This document shows, piece after piece, positions 47,925 to 59,877 of a stretch of DNA of 64,000 nucleotides. Source of the stretch: Diplolepis rosae (taxonomy: Eukaryota > Arthropoda > Insecta > Hymenoptera > Diplolepididae); the NCBI GenBank assembly GCA_030998225.1, contig JAPYXD010000466.1:8958001-9022000 (forward strand). Direction: 5' to 3'. The position numbers were made by a program, and so were the translations under genes. Each line of letters begins with the position of its first letter. The stretch's first letter is position 1. The notes below the pieces were generated by a model. That model ran no database searches, had not been told where the DNA came from, and saw only the letters and a program-made list of their open reading frames with translations.

Positions 47925-48095
47925 CCCTGGGCCAGATCTAACCATATCCAATCAGACCTGGTTATATCTGAAGTAAATAAATTATCAGATCTGGTTGGAT
48001 CTTGTTAGATCTGAAAGGATCTAGGTTGGATCTGGTTAGATCTAGGTTAGATCTGGTCAGATCAAATTTTTTTTTCACGGGCATGTTCAAATGTC
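47925..48095. repeat. AGATCT-rich repeat (family C), copy 1
   Basis: Dense 'agatctggt' and 'ggatctgg' units on both strands, closing with 'ggtcagatcaaattttttt' and 'gggcatg'. The second copy (54045-54185 plus 59893-59915) has the same close and hosts the LINE. Confidence 0.7.
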
Positions 48096-48145
48096 CTTAT
48101 GTCCCAAGTTTAATCGACAGAGTTGAGTAAAATTAATTCAAATAT

Positions 48146-48186
48146 TTTTTTCTACTAGCGGGCCATAAAGTGGACTTTATTGCCCC
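48146..48186 (+). repeat. Half-hairpin fragment of the 37165-38130 family
   Basis: 'ttttttctactagcgggcca' followed by 'taaagtggactttattgccc' matches one half of the hairpin arms at 37240-37275 and 38031-38070. Confidence 0.7.
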
Positions 48187-49311
48187 GTCGTTTTCAGAGT
48201 AATTTTTGACACAGAATCCGAATCTGGAATCAGAATCAGCCTATCACGTCAGGATTTTGAGATATTTGAGGTTATGTGCTCGAAAATGGGATTTTTCGCT
48301 ACTTTTGAGGTTATGTATAGGGCGCAAGAAACTTTTTTGGTTTTCTTCTCAAATTTCATCATTTAGCACTACTCTTTCCCTTCAAAATGAGGTATTAAAC
48401 AGTCACGAGCGATTTTTTTCACAAAGATACGGCCATATCAATTTTTGACATTTATCCGAACAACCTTATGAGCATTCACATTGACTCTTTGGTGCATACC
48501 ATTCTGCATTCGAAATTTTATTTTGAAAATTTGTGCTTGCGGGTTTTGATGGTCTGTGAATAAGAATTTACAGTCAGAAAATTGACATTTCCATTTCTAA
48601 GATGGCGGATCGAAATTTACGAAATTAAACGATTTCGCTCTTTAAAAACTCTTACTCGGGGGTTTCGGAATTGCTGATTACGAAAATGGGGTCGCAAGAT
48701 TGACATTTTCATTTACAAGATGGCCGGCCGTTTTAAAATGGCGAACTGAAATTTACGGGGAAAACAATATTGGTCTCTAAAATTCTGTACTTGAGAGTTT
48801 TTTGAGTCACTGAGTACGAATGTGAAAAAAAATCGCTCGCGACTCTTCAATAGCTCATTTTGTAGGGAAAGAATACCCTTGTAGAAAAAAATAATTGGAC
48901 CCGATTGGGACTTATTGATCCGATTGACCCCATTTCGAAAACATCATTGAAACCGATTTATTAATCGGATTCAAAATGGTCTCGCCTGATTGAATCCGAT
49001 TAATAAATCGGTTTCAATGATGTTTTTGAAATGGGGTCAATCGGATCAATCGGGTCCAATTATTTTTTTCTACAAGGGTAGTGCTAAATGATGAAACTTG
49101 AGAAGAAAACCAAAAAAGTTTCTTGCGCCCTGTACATAACCTCAAAAGTAGCGAAAAATCCCATTTTCGAGCACATAACCTCAGATATCTCAAAATCTTG
49201 ACGTGATAGGCTGATTCTGATTTCGGATTCGGATTCTACGTCAAAAATTACCCCGGAAATGATCTTTCGTTTTCCAACAACAAATACAAACCCATTATTT
49301 GCAGACCTGTG
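48187..49311. mobile_element. Harbinger-like element (family B), copy 2, longer
   Basis: Arms of about 230 bp match 31818-32178: 'aatttttgacacagaatcc', 'agaatcagcctatcacgtc', 'cctcaaaagtagcgaaaaa' and the right end GACCTGTG. Between them sits unique interior sequence (48410-48850) that copy 1 has lost. The left outer end is missing. A MITE is nested at 48876-49078. No transposase. Confidence 0.75.
48876..49078. mobile_element. Palindromic MITE nested in family B
   Basis: CCCTTGTAGAAAAAAATAAT and its inverse close a 203-bp element flanked by TA (48874-48875 and 49079-49080). The arms continue through 'tggacccgatt' and 'tcattgaaaccgattta' almost to the centre. Confidence 0.88.
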
Positions 49312-49837
49312 TCTTTAGAAGATCCATTCTTTCAAACTTGATCTTTTAAAAAATTGTTTCTTGTCTATTTGATTTTGGATCAACTCGAGAATTAATTCTT
49401 TTCAAAGATTCGAATATCCCTAAAGAAAAGTGAAGCGGCCGGGGATACGAGAAGTAGGGGTCGCCCATTAGTTTTTTTAAAAATTATTAATTTAAATTTA
49501 AAATTATCTTAACCTATGTAATATTTAATACTTGAAATTATTTATACCATTGCAGTATACCATTTGTTACACGATTTGGTGAAAATTATTTCATAACATT
49601 TACATTTTTAGTTTTAACAGGAATTTTTTGCATTATAGAATTTTCCTGCCTAATTTACAAATATAACTGTAAACGAATGTGTGAAATTTAATATAGATTT
49701 TTATTAAAAAACTGTTAAAATTAACTAAGAAGCTACTGAAACTTGAAAAATTTGCAGAGAAAAATACTTGGAGTAATTTTACTGGTCTCTGTCGGTTAAA
49801 CTTGGGGCATAAGGACATTTCAATATCTTTTAAATTC
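49312..49837. other. Intergenic, nothing recognised
   Basis: No ORF with a domain and no clear repeat. Confidence 0.35.
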
Positions 49838-50110
49838 TAGTCGAGTAAAATGAATTTAATAAATATTTAATTCACCCAACGTGAATAATAATGAGCGTTA
49901 CATAGGAAAGAGTGCGGAGTTCAGTCAAACGTGGTCTAGGACTAGGCATGCATATGCGTCAGTGGGTTAACGTGAAATGTATATCTCTGACGCTCGAGGA
50001 GCTTCAAATGATAGTTGGGTAAACTGAGCATCGGGCGTGTTACTTTAACCGGTAGTAGTATAGTTCTCTTGATTAAAAAAAATTCTTACCACACACGCAA
50101 TAATTAAGTT
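49838..50110 (+). repeat. Dispersed repeat D, uninterrupted copy
   Basis: It matches 59922-60015 followed by about 62735-62880: 'aaaatgaattt.ataaat', 'gcgttacataggaaa', 'tgcgtcagtgggttaac', 'gatagttg', 'gagcatcgggcgt' and 'aaccggta'. Here the two halves are continuous, showing the state before LINE copy 2 inserted in the other copy. Identity of the repeat unknown. Confidence 0.7.
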
Positions 50111-50281
50111 ACAACCAATCATATTTTTCATCATAATTACACCTAACATACATCCTCGCATATATAAACCTAATAACTAAACGTATACCAAGGACGATAC
50201 GCTTTCGTCGAATCACGCATACGCTCGCTTACAGCGCTGAGACATAAAATTTGGAGCATTCTTATATAGTGACTGTACCCT

Positions 50282-50794
50282 AACGAACTGGCTGAACGGT
50301 AGCTTTACGCTGTAGCGTAAAGCTATCGTAAAGCTATCGTAAAGTAGCATTATAACTCATGAATAAGGCAAAATAAACATTCAAAATGTTTTTATCCTTA
50401 TTCTACGTTGAAAATAACGTTAACTGGTAATTGAAATATGCAATAATTTTATTTATTTGCGCTAAAAATTGAAAAAAACATAATAACCGGTCATTGAAGG
50501 CAGTGCAGTGGTTAACCTTTTGTGGAACTTCCCCGTTAAAATTGACCATTGATTGGAGTGAGACACAACTATACTTTCATCTCACTCTAACAAATAGTCA
50601 ATCCTGACGGTGAAGACATGGAAAGTGATGAACCACTGCACTGCGTTGAATGACAGGTATTATGTTTTTTTTAAATTTTTAGCGTAAATAAATAAAATTA
50701 TTGCATATTTCAATTACCAGTTAACGTTATTTTCAACGTAGAATAAGGATAAAAACATTTTGAATGTTTATTTTGCCTTATTCATGAGTTATAA
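50282..50794. mobile_element. Foldback element (family A), fuller copy
   Basis: The inverted arms run for more than 150 bases: 'ttataactcatgaataaggc' near 50350 is answered by 'gccttattcatgagttataa' ending 50794. The centre has 'ggcagtgcagtggtt' and its inverse. The left arm carries an extra tip with 'gtagctttacgctgtagcgt', itself palindromic. The right tip is missing, the reverse of the copy at 32358. Non-coding. Confidence 0.85.
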
Positions 50795-50799
50795 ATTTT

Positions 50800-51530
50800 C
50801 AGACACGAACGTTTTATGCAGTGTAGAATCAAAATTTGTGAAAAGAAAAAATCTGCTAAAATGGAAAAGATTACAATGAAAGAAGCTATGGAATTCGGAT
50901 ATGAATATTTGAATGTATTGCCAGAAACAACTGTCAACAAGAACACTTCTGCAGATAAAGAATGCCAAGTTAAAGAGTGTCAATTTGAAATGGAACCCTT
51001 AACAAAGCACACAGATCCAGGAAAAATACTCACGTGTAATAAATTTGTAACAGTCACTATTGATAATTTAGCACAAAAGCAGACAATCACTAATGATGCA
51101 GAGATCCACTCATATTTTTAAAGCAAAAACTTTAACGATACCTAGTCAGAAGAAGATGAAGAATAAAAGTTGCAGTACGGTAACCAAGGAGTATGCTGAT
51201 AAATCATTGAGCGTAGAACCCCAAGAGTTGGGGACGGGAAGATGTTATTTTCAAGGCTTCGTGTCATTGCAAAACGAGGAACAACTTGTGGACTTGACTG
51301 GAGTTAGTTATGGCACTTTTGATTTTTTGTTACAAAGAACACTCGTACCATCGGATAACTGTAAATTTAATCAAAAGAGAAGTGACAAAAATTCAGCAAA
51401 GAAGAGACCGATGAAACATATAAAATAGCTAGAGTCCGTATTCATGTGGAGAGAGTCATCTAGCGACTCAGAATATATAATATTTCAAACAGTATACCTG
51501 ATAGTTTATTCTATTACATATTCTATGTGT
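50800..51530 (+). pseudogene. DDE transposase remnant with the core deleted (ISL2EU/IS5-like)
   Basis: An acceptor-like ttttcAG at 50795-50801 opens a frame with MEKITMKEAMEFGYEYLNVL. A +1 frameshift near 51095 leads to CYFQGFVSLQNEEQLVDLTG and VSYGTFDFLL, like the region before the catalytic core of THAP-type DDE_Tnp_4 transposases. After a deletion and a stop at 51426, KIARVRIHVERVI and RLRIYNI resemble the 'RIHVERaIgRlK' C-terminus of the same family. No catalytic acidic triad remains. It faces the nuclease pseudogene at 51872-53245, with which it probably formed one two-gene transposon. Confidence 0.6.
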
Positions 51531-51871
51531 ACTTGTAAACTTACAACCTCCGATACATGGAGAGAATAATACTGAAGAAAGAGATCAACAAAAATGACAA
51601 TACAAAAATGTGAAAATTTGCAAATATAACAACGCATGTTTCAATGTACATTTTTATTAATATAACGAAATTACAAATTGACTATGTCAATAAAGCTTTT
51701 ATTTGTAGATGCTTAAACACTTATAGTACCTTGAAAGTGCTAACTGAATGTATTAATAAAGCTATCTCTACTGTTAACTTTTGTACTTATAAGCAGTCTT
51801 TGTATCACAGTATACATTAATCTGTAGTTATTTTATAATAAATATTTTTGCATACAAACAATAATTATATT

Positions 51872-53245
51872 TTAAATAATATTGACTACATTGCGTCCAG
51901 TAAAAGTACGTTTTGGTGTATTTTGTTTTTCAGCACATGACTGAGATAATTTGTTTGGCTCTACTACCATTTTATTATATAAAGTTGGTAAATAATGTTC
52001 AAAGTAAAACTGCTCACACTTTGGGATGACATCCATTAAAAATTGTTCGTCTCTCATCATAGTAACACAATAAGATCCATTTTCAATTGGAGAATATACG
52101 AAAAGATCACAAGTATCTGTGGCAGTCACGTACATTTGTACTTGACATTGCGTAAAGCAACTTGAACTTCTTTTTACATCTACTGTATTATCATCTTTCA
52201 GCTCAAAGTAGCTAGCATTGCACTTTTTTGCTTCATAGTCAACTATCGGCAATTTTGCACAACTGTAAGGGCACTTTATTTCAACAAGTTTTTCAATAAA
52301 ATCATCTTCTATCACAGCACCATCAGGACTAGCACATAGCCATTGTTGATCTCCAGATATAACAAGACCAAACTGCTGCACACAAACACCATATAAAAGT
52401 TCATTCTGCTTACGAGCATTACTTTGACTATTTTTTCCATAACGAGTTGCTGTTGTATCAACCATTTTAGGATATAACATTTCTTGAACAAGAGCTTCAA
52501 TGGATTTTGTCTTTCTGGTTTTGATACTATGTACATTCGTACTTGCAGAAATCCTCAAACTATATCTCTTCCATAAGTATAGTGAATTTCACGCAACTCT
52601 AACATTATCTCAACAAATTTTGCACATTTTTCATATTTCGCAGCTGCTTCCATTTGAGACTTTTCTAAAAGTTTTTTCTTTTTTTTTCATGAGCATTCTT
52701 ATCTACAAGAAGTATATTTTTTAATGGTGATGGACCGATAAGCTTTGACACATCTATTGGATGAGGCTTAATGTGAGCTTTCTTTGGTGGTGGAAACATG
52801 ACTGCAAAACTACAACCTTTAGAATATTTTTCTTGTACAAATTGGCGAGCAGTAGGATCACCCCACTGCTGTGCAAAGCTTGTTTTGCTAATGCTTCGGT
52901 GGTTGTTCACATAATATGTAAGTGCAGCTATGTGCTTGCATCTTTCACTTTTATTTTACACACAGCTACAAGATACACCAACCACCATGCGCTCAGCATT
53001 TATCTGTAAACTAATTTTTCAATATTGTGTGATTCGTACAAAAAATTTTATGATAGAAAAGCACTTTAAAAAATTACCCTCAAGTATACTGCATATGGTG
53101 GTTCTCCTACATTTACTTGTCGAACCACGTTTGCTTTAATTAAGTAATTTGCCCCTTGCATTCTATACTCTGCAACATCTCGAACGTGTCCAGCTTCTGC
53201 CAAATTTTTTCCTTTAGGCTGAGTAAAATCACAATTTTCCACTGC
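51872..53245 (-). pseudogene. SWIM zinc finger plus YqaJ-like nuclease, decayed
   Basis: On the minus strand the 5' part (53245-53070) reads DFTQPKGKNLAEAGHVRDV. An intron (donor GTAATT at about 53081, acceptor tttacAG at about 53007) follows. Then comes a SWIM motif: CSC, one stop, and CKHIAALTYYVNN. The C-terminal 228-residue ORF (51872-52558) is a YqaJ/lambda-exonuclease-type domain with LCASPDGAVIED and KLVEIKCPYS, carrying the catalytic D and E-x-K. At least one frameshift (about 52670) and stops separate the SWIM and nuclease parts. YqaJ proteins accompany the transposase in some animal IS5-like (ISL2EU) transposons, recalled from memory. Here the nuclease domain itself is intact in sequence. 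Confidence 0.7.
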
Positions 53246-54044
53246 TATACTTACTGTTTATAATTTTTATATATTGACGTTCGATGTTGTTAATACGATT
53301 GAACTCCAATCAATGCTCTGTAACTGTTCTACTTTGATACACAAATTATTTTCATGATATTTACCTAGCATTGCTGTAAAAACTTTACTCCATTAATTCG
53401 TCTGTTTCAGTCACCAGATAGCGCGACATGCTTTTCTCGGTCCCTATAGGTTTTATGAGGACCATCTAAGAAAAATAATCTTATGAGAAACGTCTAAAAA
53501 AACTTTGATTCTTATATGGATTTAAGTAACTTTCTTTTCAGGGTCGTACAAAATAGATATAAGAATTACTGTAAAAGAATTACATTTTCCATATATGAAT
53601 TATACAGAAATGAATAAAAATCTGTACTCTTTTTTATTTTAATAACAGAGTACGCTGTGAACTTCGGGAAAGTAAGTCAGTGGCTTGAGATATCATTGGA
53701 AAAAATCAAAAGGAGCAGGACTATGAGAATCGGAGAGCTGAAAATCGAACAAAAAAGCGCGGAACAAACGCCCAAATAAGTTCTTGAAAATGTATTTTTG
53801 TATACTTTAAATAAAGAGTCATTTTATAAGATGTGCTTTTTCATACATTCCAGACGCATGTGTTATAGATAACAAAATAAAGAGAGCAGTCGACCAACAA
53901 TTGAACGGCCTGGGCTCGAAACCCAGCGCAGTCGAAAGCGTCTTTTTTTTAGAGAAAGATTTCAAAATTCTTTAAAATTATAATCAATGATATTTTGATG
54001 GAAAACAACCTCTTCGAGTCCATTGTACATATTTAAGATGTCAA
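53246..54044. other. Intergenic with a SINE copy
   Basis: AT-rich. Holds the tRNA-like SINE at 53882-53980. No gene. The outer end of the two-gene transposon should lie near 53250-53450 but no inverted terminus was found. Confidence 0.35.
53882..53980 (+). repeat. tRNA-like SINE fragment
   Basis: 'gagcagtcgaccaacaattg', then 'ctgggctcgaaacccagcg', then 'gtcgaaagcgtcttttttt' and 'agaaagattt', as at 15184-15272. Confidence 0.55.
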
Positions 54045-54185
54045 TACTCCCTTAAATCTGCATGGATCTGGTCAGATCTAAGTAGATAGACTTAGATACG
54101 ATTAGATCTACTTAGATCTGACCAGATCTCGACAAAATCAAGATTTGGTTAGATCTGGGAAGTTAGATCTAACCCGATCTAATCA
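54045..54185. repeat. AGATCT-rich repeat (family C), copy 2, left part
   Basis: Alternating 'ggtcagatct', 'tagatct' and 'agatctgacc'. Its continuation 'gatcaaattttttttcg' lies at 59893-59909, on the other side of the LINE. The duplicated target AACCCGATCTAATCA is 54171-54185. Confidence 0.75.
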
Positions 54186-55347
54186 ACTCCGCCATTGCCG
54201 GTCCCAAGCCCGGATGAGAAAGGAGGAGGGGGCACACAGACAGCAACATGACACAACACATTACAGCGACACTAAACACAACACACCTAACAACCAAGAG
54301 AGCGTTCTGTGGGCGGGCAAGGTCTCGCCGAGGTGAACGCATGAGTCCAAGCACGGAGCAGACGCGTCCTGCAGCCCAGCAACGGTAGTAGCCGCAAGGA
54401 CTCTGCCAGCAGTAGGGCTGTTGCCGTAAGGATGGCCGCCAAGGGAGCCCTATAGATGGGCTTTTCCCTAGTGATGGACCTGCCGGGCGCACGTGCCACG
54501 ACGGTTGTTCTGCGACTTTCAGGCGCGTGAGGATGCGGTGTGGAGCGAAAGCATCAGGAGACCTTGAACAGGTCTCTTGATGCCGAATGAATGTACACGG
54601 AGTGAATGCGGGGGGCCCCTTAATCGGGGTATCGCCCCAAATGCGTATGCGGCGATGACGCTGAACTTCCCGCGTGCGCTTTTGTGGTCACACTACAATC
54701 ACATGCACGACACCGACACCCACACACACCAGAATGAATGGGACGCTGAGTGAATGGGGCTGCGGCCGGCGCCTGGTGGATATTCCCGATAGACTAACCA
54801 AGGGAGGAGTAGTAGCCTCTCGACCAGGGTAGGACGCGATGTCAGTACCTCACCTCTGTGGAAGTAATATGGGTAACCGTAAGTCCCTCCGGTGTTCGAC
54901 CGCGAAGGGCAAAGATCCCGTGAAACCACATGTTAATCTGGGAAAACCGCTCACGACCCTACTGTCTGGAGCCAATGTCGGGGTTGAAATCATGGACGTC
55001 CGGGCGCAGGAATGAAGGATTACCTGGACAGTATTTTCTTATATCCGACGCTGCGTAGGATAAATCGCACACCGTCTAGCCTGAAGTCCGGGTCAGGTGT
55101 CGGGGCGGACCCGGCACCGCTCGGTCGATAGGGGTGACGTTAAACCATTAGCATCATTATGGCGCGGGCCTATCCCGTAACCTTTTTTGCTAGCTTCATT
55201 TAATGTGCCGATAGAATCGACCTCCCGATAAGCCGCTTCTCGGTTTCGGCGCATATAACTAGGGATCTATACAGGCGGGGATAGTAGCCCTACTGCGGTA
55301 GGGCTCCCATGATGGGCGAACCGTCTTAAGACACGAGGAAAATAAAT

Positions 55348-56678
55348 ATGAACTTTGAGAAAAATAAAGGACAGGAAGAGGTGAAGGCGCCAGATGCGCA
55401 CTCACACACTCCTACAGGAGCTGAGGGATGGCAAGACGTCCTTCAGCTTCTGAAGGAGCAAAATGAAAAAATGGAAAGGTTAGCCAGGGCCCTCAGCGTT
55501 ATACAACAGGGTATGCTGAGGAATAACCCTGGCTTCGTTAAAGACTAGGTGAACGAGGCAACTGAGGTGTTGAGCGGCATGCTCAACACCCACAAGTGCC
55601 TCCTGGAGAGCGGGGTGAAATTCCAGAAGAAAATGGAATCTCACCCCGCTATGAAGAAATTGGGGATCTTCCAGAGACCACGTTCGGCGTCTCTGGGTGA
55701 TACCCCAAAAAATCAGGCGAAGGGCGAAAAAAGATCTGCGCCCTCTCCCCCTCTGGAAAAAACTCCCAAGAGGGGGAAGGGTGGCTCTTCGCCCTCTTAT
55801 GCCGAGGTGGCCACGAGCCAGCCCCCAAATAAAGAAGGGGTCTGGCATGTGGTCACAAAAAAAAGAAAAAAAAAGAAAAAAAAAGGAAAAAAGGGCGGAG
55901 GACCCGGCCCAAAAAGCGCAGGGGACCACCGCCACTCCTAAGTCGAAGCGCTCCACGCCCGCCAGGTCGGGCGATGCCATCAAGGTGTCGGCGAAGGACG
56001 GCCAGTCCTACGCCGACATCTTGAGGGAAATGAAGGCGAAGGTCGACCCCCGGAAGGCAGGACTTGAGGTCCTGTCTATCCGGAGGACCAGGAAGGAAGA
56101 AGTCCTTTTGGTCCTCAAAAAGGGGGGAGACATTTCGGCCTTCCGAAAGGAGCTCGACCTGGCGGTCGGGGAAAGGGCGCAAATTTCAGCCCTGGTCTAG
56201 ACGAGGTCCCTCGAAATTAGGGACCTCGACGAGACCGTTGAAAAAGAAGAGGTTGTGTCTGCCCTGTGCTTGGCATTGGGCAGACCAGCTTTTGAGGGGT
56301 CCTGCAGGCTCTTCACCCGCTTTGGTGGGGTGAAGACTGCAGTCATCCGGCTGGCTGAGGCAGACGCCGCGCGTCTGCTTCAGCTAGGCAAGTTGAGGAT
56401 CGGGTGGGTAGAGTGCCGCATTCGCGAACACCTGGAAGTCGCCCGCTGCTTCAGGTGCCTTGGGTACGGCCACGGGTCCCGGGGCTGCAGCAACCCCGAT
56501 AGGATGAAACGCCTGTTGGAGATGCGGCGCCACGGGACACTTGGCCAGGACCTGTAAGGCGCCACCAGGGTGCCTGTCATGCGCAGACAGGGGCGACAAA
56601 GATGTCGCCCATGTGTCGGGAAGAATCTCCTGCCCGGTCTTCCGGGAAAAGCTTCGGAGGTTGAGAGGCAGGAATTGA
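55348..56678 (+). pseudogene. LINE ORF1 (gag-like, CCHC zinc knuckles)
   Basis: It begins MNFEKNKGQEEVKAP and has a TAG stop at 55546. A lysine-rich tract is encoded by poly-A runs at 55857-55890, where the frame slips by one. A central region (SYADILREMKAKV, then VKTAVIRLAEADAARLLQLG after a second stop near 56198) leads to zinc knuckles. The first is CFRCLGYGHGSRGC. A frameshift near 56505-56514 precedes CWRCGATGHLARTC and CLSCADRGDKDVAH. The stop at 56676 overlaps the beginning of ORF2. The protein would bind LINE RNA. Confidence 0.8.
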
Positions 56679-59623
56679 AGTTCCTGCAGCTCAACCTCGG
56701 AAGGGGGAAGGATGCCCAGGACCTCCTGATGCAGACTGCCACGGAACTCTGCTTGGTATCAGGATGCATCAAGGAGGGCCGGCATCCTTGTTTGTAACCC
56801 TGATTTGGGCGTCGGGGACTTCCTGGAGACCGACGCAGGGTTCGTCTGGGTGGAGGTGGCGGATGTGCGTGTGTACAGCTGCTACTTCTCCCCCGGCGAT
56901 CCCTTCGATGTCTTTGAGACCCAGATCCTCCTCCTTGAGGAAAGCCTCCGTGAGGCCATCGGGCGATCCCTCATAGGGGGTGACTTCAACAGTAAGTCGC
57001 CCGAGTGGGGTGAAGCCCGCCTAGATAGGAGGGGAATCTTGGTTGGCGAGATGGTCGCTAGGAACGAACTGATCGTCTTGAATCAGGGCGGGGAATTTAC
57101 GTTCAGACCAGGAGCGGGGGGGTCAATAATTGATCTCACAATTGCCGCACCTCGCCTCGCTTCAAGGATAAGCGACTGGTCGGTCTTTGAGTTAATAACC
57201 GTGAGTGACCACCGGTGCATCGAATTCACACTAGAACAACGGTGTCAGACGGTAGATAAGGGTAGGGGCGGCGAAGGAAAGAGCCCCTCCTGGAACACGA
57301 GACGACTCAGCAGGGAAAGACTTCGCGAACACCTCGAAGAAACCAGGCTCATCGATGAGCTTGGTTGGGTCTGCCCTGCTGGGTCGTTTGAAGCTGCTGT
57401 GCTCTCAGTCGCGGCTTGCGACTACTCGATGCCTCGCCGTGAGCGCAGGCAAGCCAAGGGTTCGATGTACTGGTGGAACGACCAGTTGGCAGCCCTACGT
57501 CGAGAATGCCTCGCAGCGCGGCGAAAATTCACCCGTTCAAAGGGGGATGCTACGCTGCACGAGGCATGGAAAGCGGCCAGAGCAGCTTTCAGGCGAGGCA
57601 TAAAGGAAAGCCGGCTTCAATGTTGAAAAGACTTGATCAGTGAGGTCGAGAAGAACCCATGGGGTCTCGCCTTCAAAATAGGCCCCAAGAGATTGGTGGC
57701 TAGAAGAAAGACCCCGGGCCTGGATAATCCCGATCGAGTCCAGTACATTGTGCGTAGCTTGTTTCCACACGTGGAGCCGTTCCAAAGACAGGACCGAAGT
57801 TCCTGCGTGGTCCGGCGCGAAGAACTCTTCACTCTCGAAGAACTAAAGAGAGCGGGTGGAAGGCTTAAGGCAAATACAGCGCCGGGTATCGACGGGGTGC
57901 CGAACGAGATCCTCAAAGAGGTGATCGGGGCGTACCCAGAGATCCTCCTAGAAGCCTTTAACTCCTGTCTTCGGGAGGGGAGGTTTTTCGCAGATTGGAA
58001 GAAGCAGAGGTTGGTCCTGCTGAGGAAGGGCAACAAACCTCTAGGGGTTGCCTCGTCGTATAGACCAATATGCTTATTGGATACGATGGGGAAGCTTCTG
58101 GAGGAGTTGATTCTACAACGGCTTCAGGCTCTCTTGGTCGGGGAGAACGGGCTCTCAGAAAACCAGTTCGGATTCAGGAAAGGCAGGTCCACTGTGGACG
58201 CCATCCAAGCTGTGGTTAACATCGCCACAAATGCAAGAAAAGGAACTTCTGTGCGTTGATTAGCATTGACATACGCAATGCGTTCAATACCACGAGATGA
58301 AACATCTGCATCGACGCGATGGTGCGGAAAAAGGTTCCAGACTACCTGTTGCGAATGATAGATGACTATCTGAGCGATAGGTGGGTGATATATGAGGGCG
58401 ACAAATGGTCTCTCAAGGAAGAGATGACATGTGGCGCCCCTCAAGGGTCGCGGGTGGGTCCACTCGTTTGGAACGTCATGTACGACGATTTCCTGCGCAT
58501 GGACCTGCCTGCTGGAACGAGCATCGTCGGCTTCGCGGATGACTCACTAGTCGTGTGCGCCGCTGACGACGTCGGAATCCTAGAGCTGAGGATCAATGAA
58601 AGTCTGTGGCGAGCGAAGCGCTGGTTGGATGGCAGAGGTCTTAAAATGGCCCCTGAGAAAACCGAGTCTTTGCTCGTTACGGACAGGAGATCCTTTCAAT
58701 ACCCGAGGATCGTTCTCGGAGAGCATGAAGTCGAGTGGAAAACAAGCATTAAGTACCTGGAGGTGCAGCTGGTTCGTAGGCTTAGCTTTGGCGAACACCT
58801 AAAGATCGCAGCCGCCAAAGCTATCCAATGTGGAGCATACTTGGCCCGGCTTATGCCAAACATTGGTGGACCCAGGGAAGCGAAAAGAAGATTGGTGGCG
58901 AGCGTGGTCCATTCGAAGCTGCTTTATGCAGCTCCGGTCTGGGCCAATGCCTTGCAAAACCATGCTATCCAGAAGAAGCTGTTCTCGGCGCAGAGACTTG
59001 TCGCGCTGAGAATAGTTTCGGCATATAGAACTATCTCGACGAGCGCTGTGCTGGTCCTGGCGAGCGTCCCGCCAATAGATTTATTGGCGGAGGAAAGGCA
59101 GGAAACCTTTCAGCTTCGCAAGGAGCTTACCTGCGCCGACCTGCAGGAAATCGCTCGCGCGAAGGAGGCCATCCGCAAGGATGGAAGGCGCAGACTCGTC
59201 GAGAAATGGCAGATGAGATGGCATGGTGAGCAGGCAGGGAGATGGACCTACCGCCTGATCCCGGAGCTCGCCACCTGGCTGAACAGAAAGCACGGGGAAG
59301 TCGGCTTTTACTTGGCACAAGCGCTCTCGGGCCATGGCTGTTTTAACGCGTACCTGAGGCGCTTTAAGAAGAGAGACGAGGAGACGTGTTGCTACTGCGA
59401 TTCCCCGGTGGATAACGCAGAGCACGCACTCTTCGTCTGCGCAAAATGGGGTGTGGCTAGGGGGGTCCTCGGTCAGGCGGTGGGTTCCGAACTTACTCCT
59501 GACACGATGGTCCCCCTCATGCTCCAGTCTGAACGGTTCTGGACGCTCATCGAGTCATTCGTCACACTTGTGATGAATCTGTTTGTTTCTCCCCTGGGTG
59601 GCGCGGCTAGTCGGTTATCCTAG
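56675..59623 (+). pseudogene. LINE ORF2: endonuclease and reverse transcriptase
   Basis: The N-terminus LKFLQLNLGRGKDAQDLL is R1-like but begins with TTG. A deletion and frameshift near 56797 remove part of the endonuclease, which resumes with IGGDFNSKSPEWGE and VSDHRCIEF. A TGA at 57624 replaces the tryptophan seen in the sister copy. RT motifs follow: YRPICLLDTMGKLLE, NQFGFRKGRSTVDAI, GAPQGSRVGPLVWN and the catalytic GFADDSLVVCA (about 58528). A 17-base deletion near 58245 shifts the frame between them. The last 434 codons are open to 59623 and include the C-terminal finger CCYCDSPVDNAEHALFVC. It would nick DNA and copy LINE RNA at the target. Confidence 0.88.
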
Positions 59624-59877
59624 TGGGCGTGTGGCCGCGGGTGGAAGTTCCGAGCGAACGGATGACGGAAGAGTCGTACGCGACTTTAATGGAACCAACC
59701 ACCCGTGAAGTTTAAAGCCGAAAGGCGGTTCCGCGGGTGGCGTATTGGTTCGAGAGAGGGGGTTTTTTGGTTTTAACAGGTATGCCTAGACCCGTCCTAG
59801 GAGAGTCCTGTACAACGTCTATAAAAGATTTTGCCATTTTTCCTCCTCACCAAAAAAAAAAAAAAAAAAAAAAAAAA

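Larger units (their letters stand above)
54186..59877 (+). mobile_element. R1-clade LINE, near full length
   Basis: A 5.7-kb GC-richer insertion flanked by perfect 15-bp duplications AACCCGATCTAATCA (54171-54185 and 59878-59892). It ends in a poly(A) tract from about 59852. Order: 5'UTR with repeated CCTAC/GGGGC segments (54186-55347), gag-like ORF1, ORF2 with an AP-type endonuclease, reverse transcriptase and a C-terminal CCHC finger, and a 3'UTR (59624-59851). It is R1-clade by domains, but it sits in an ordinary repeat rather than 28S rDNA. Stops and frameshifts make this copy inactive. The exact duplications suggest a recent insertion. Confidence 0.9.

Noticed and set aside
54169..55348. 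Several ORFs in the first kilobase of the LINE
   Set aside because: They cross the target duplication or lie in the 5'UTR, change frame arbitrarily and have no domain. High GC explains their length.
55480..55983. 167-codon minus-strand ORF rich in phenylalanine
   Set aside because: It is the complement of the lysine-rich gag region. The plus strand carries the zinc knuckles and the LINE order.
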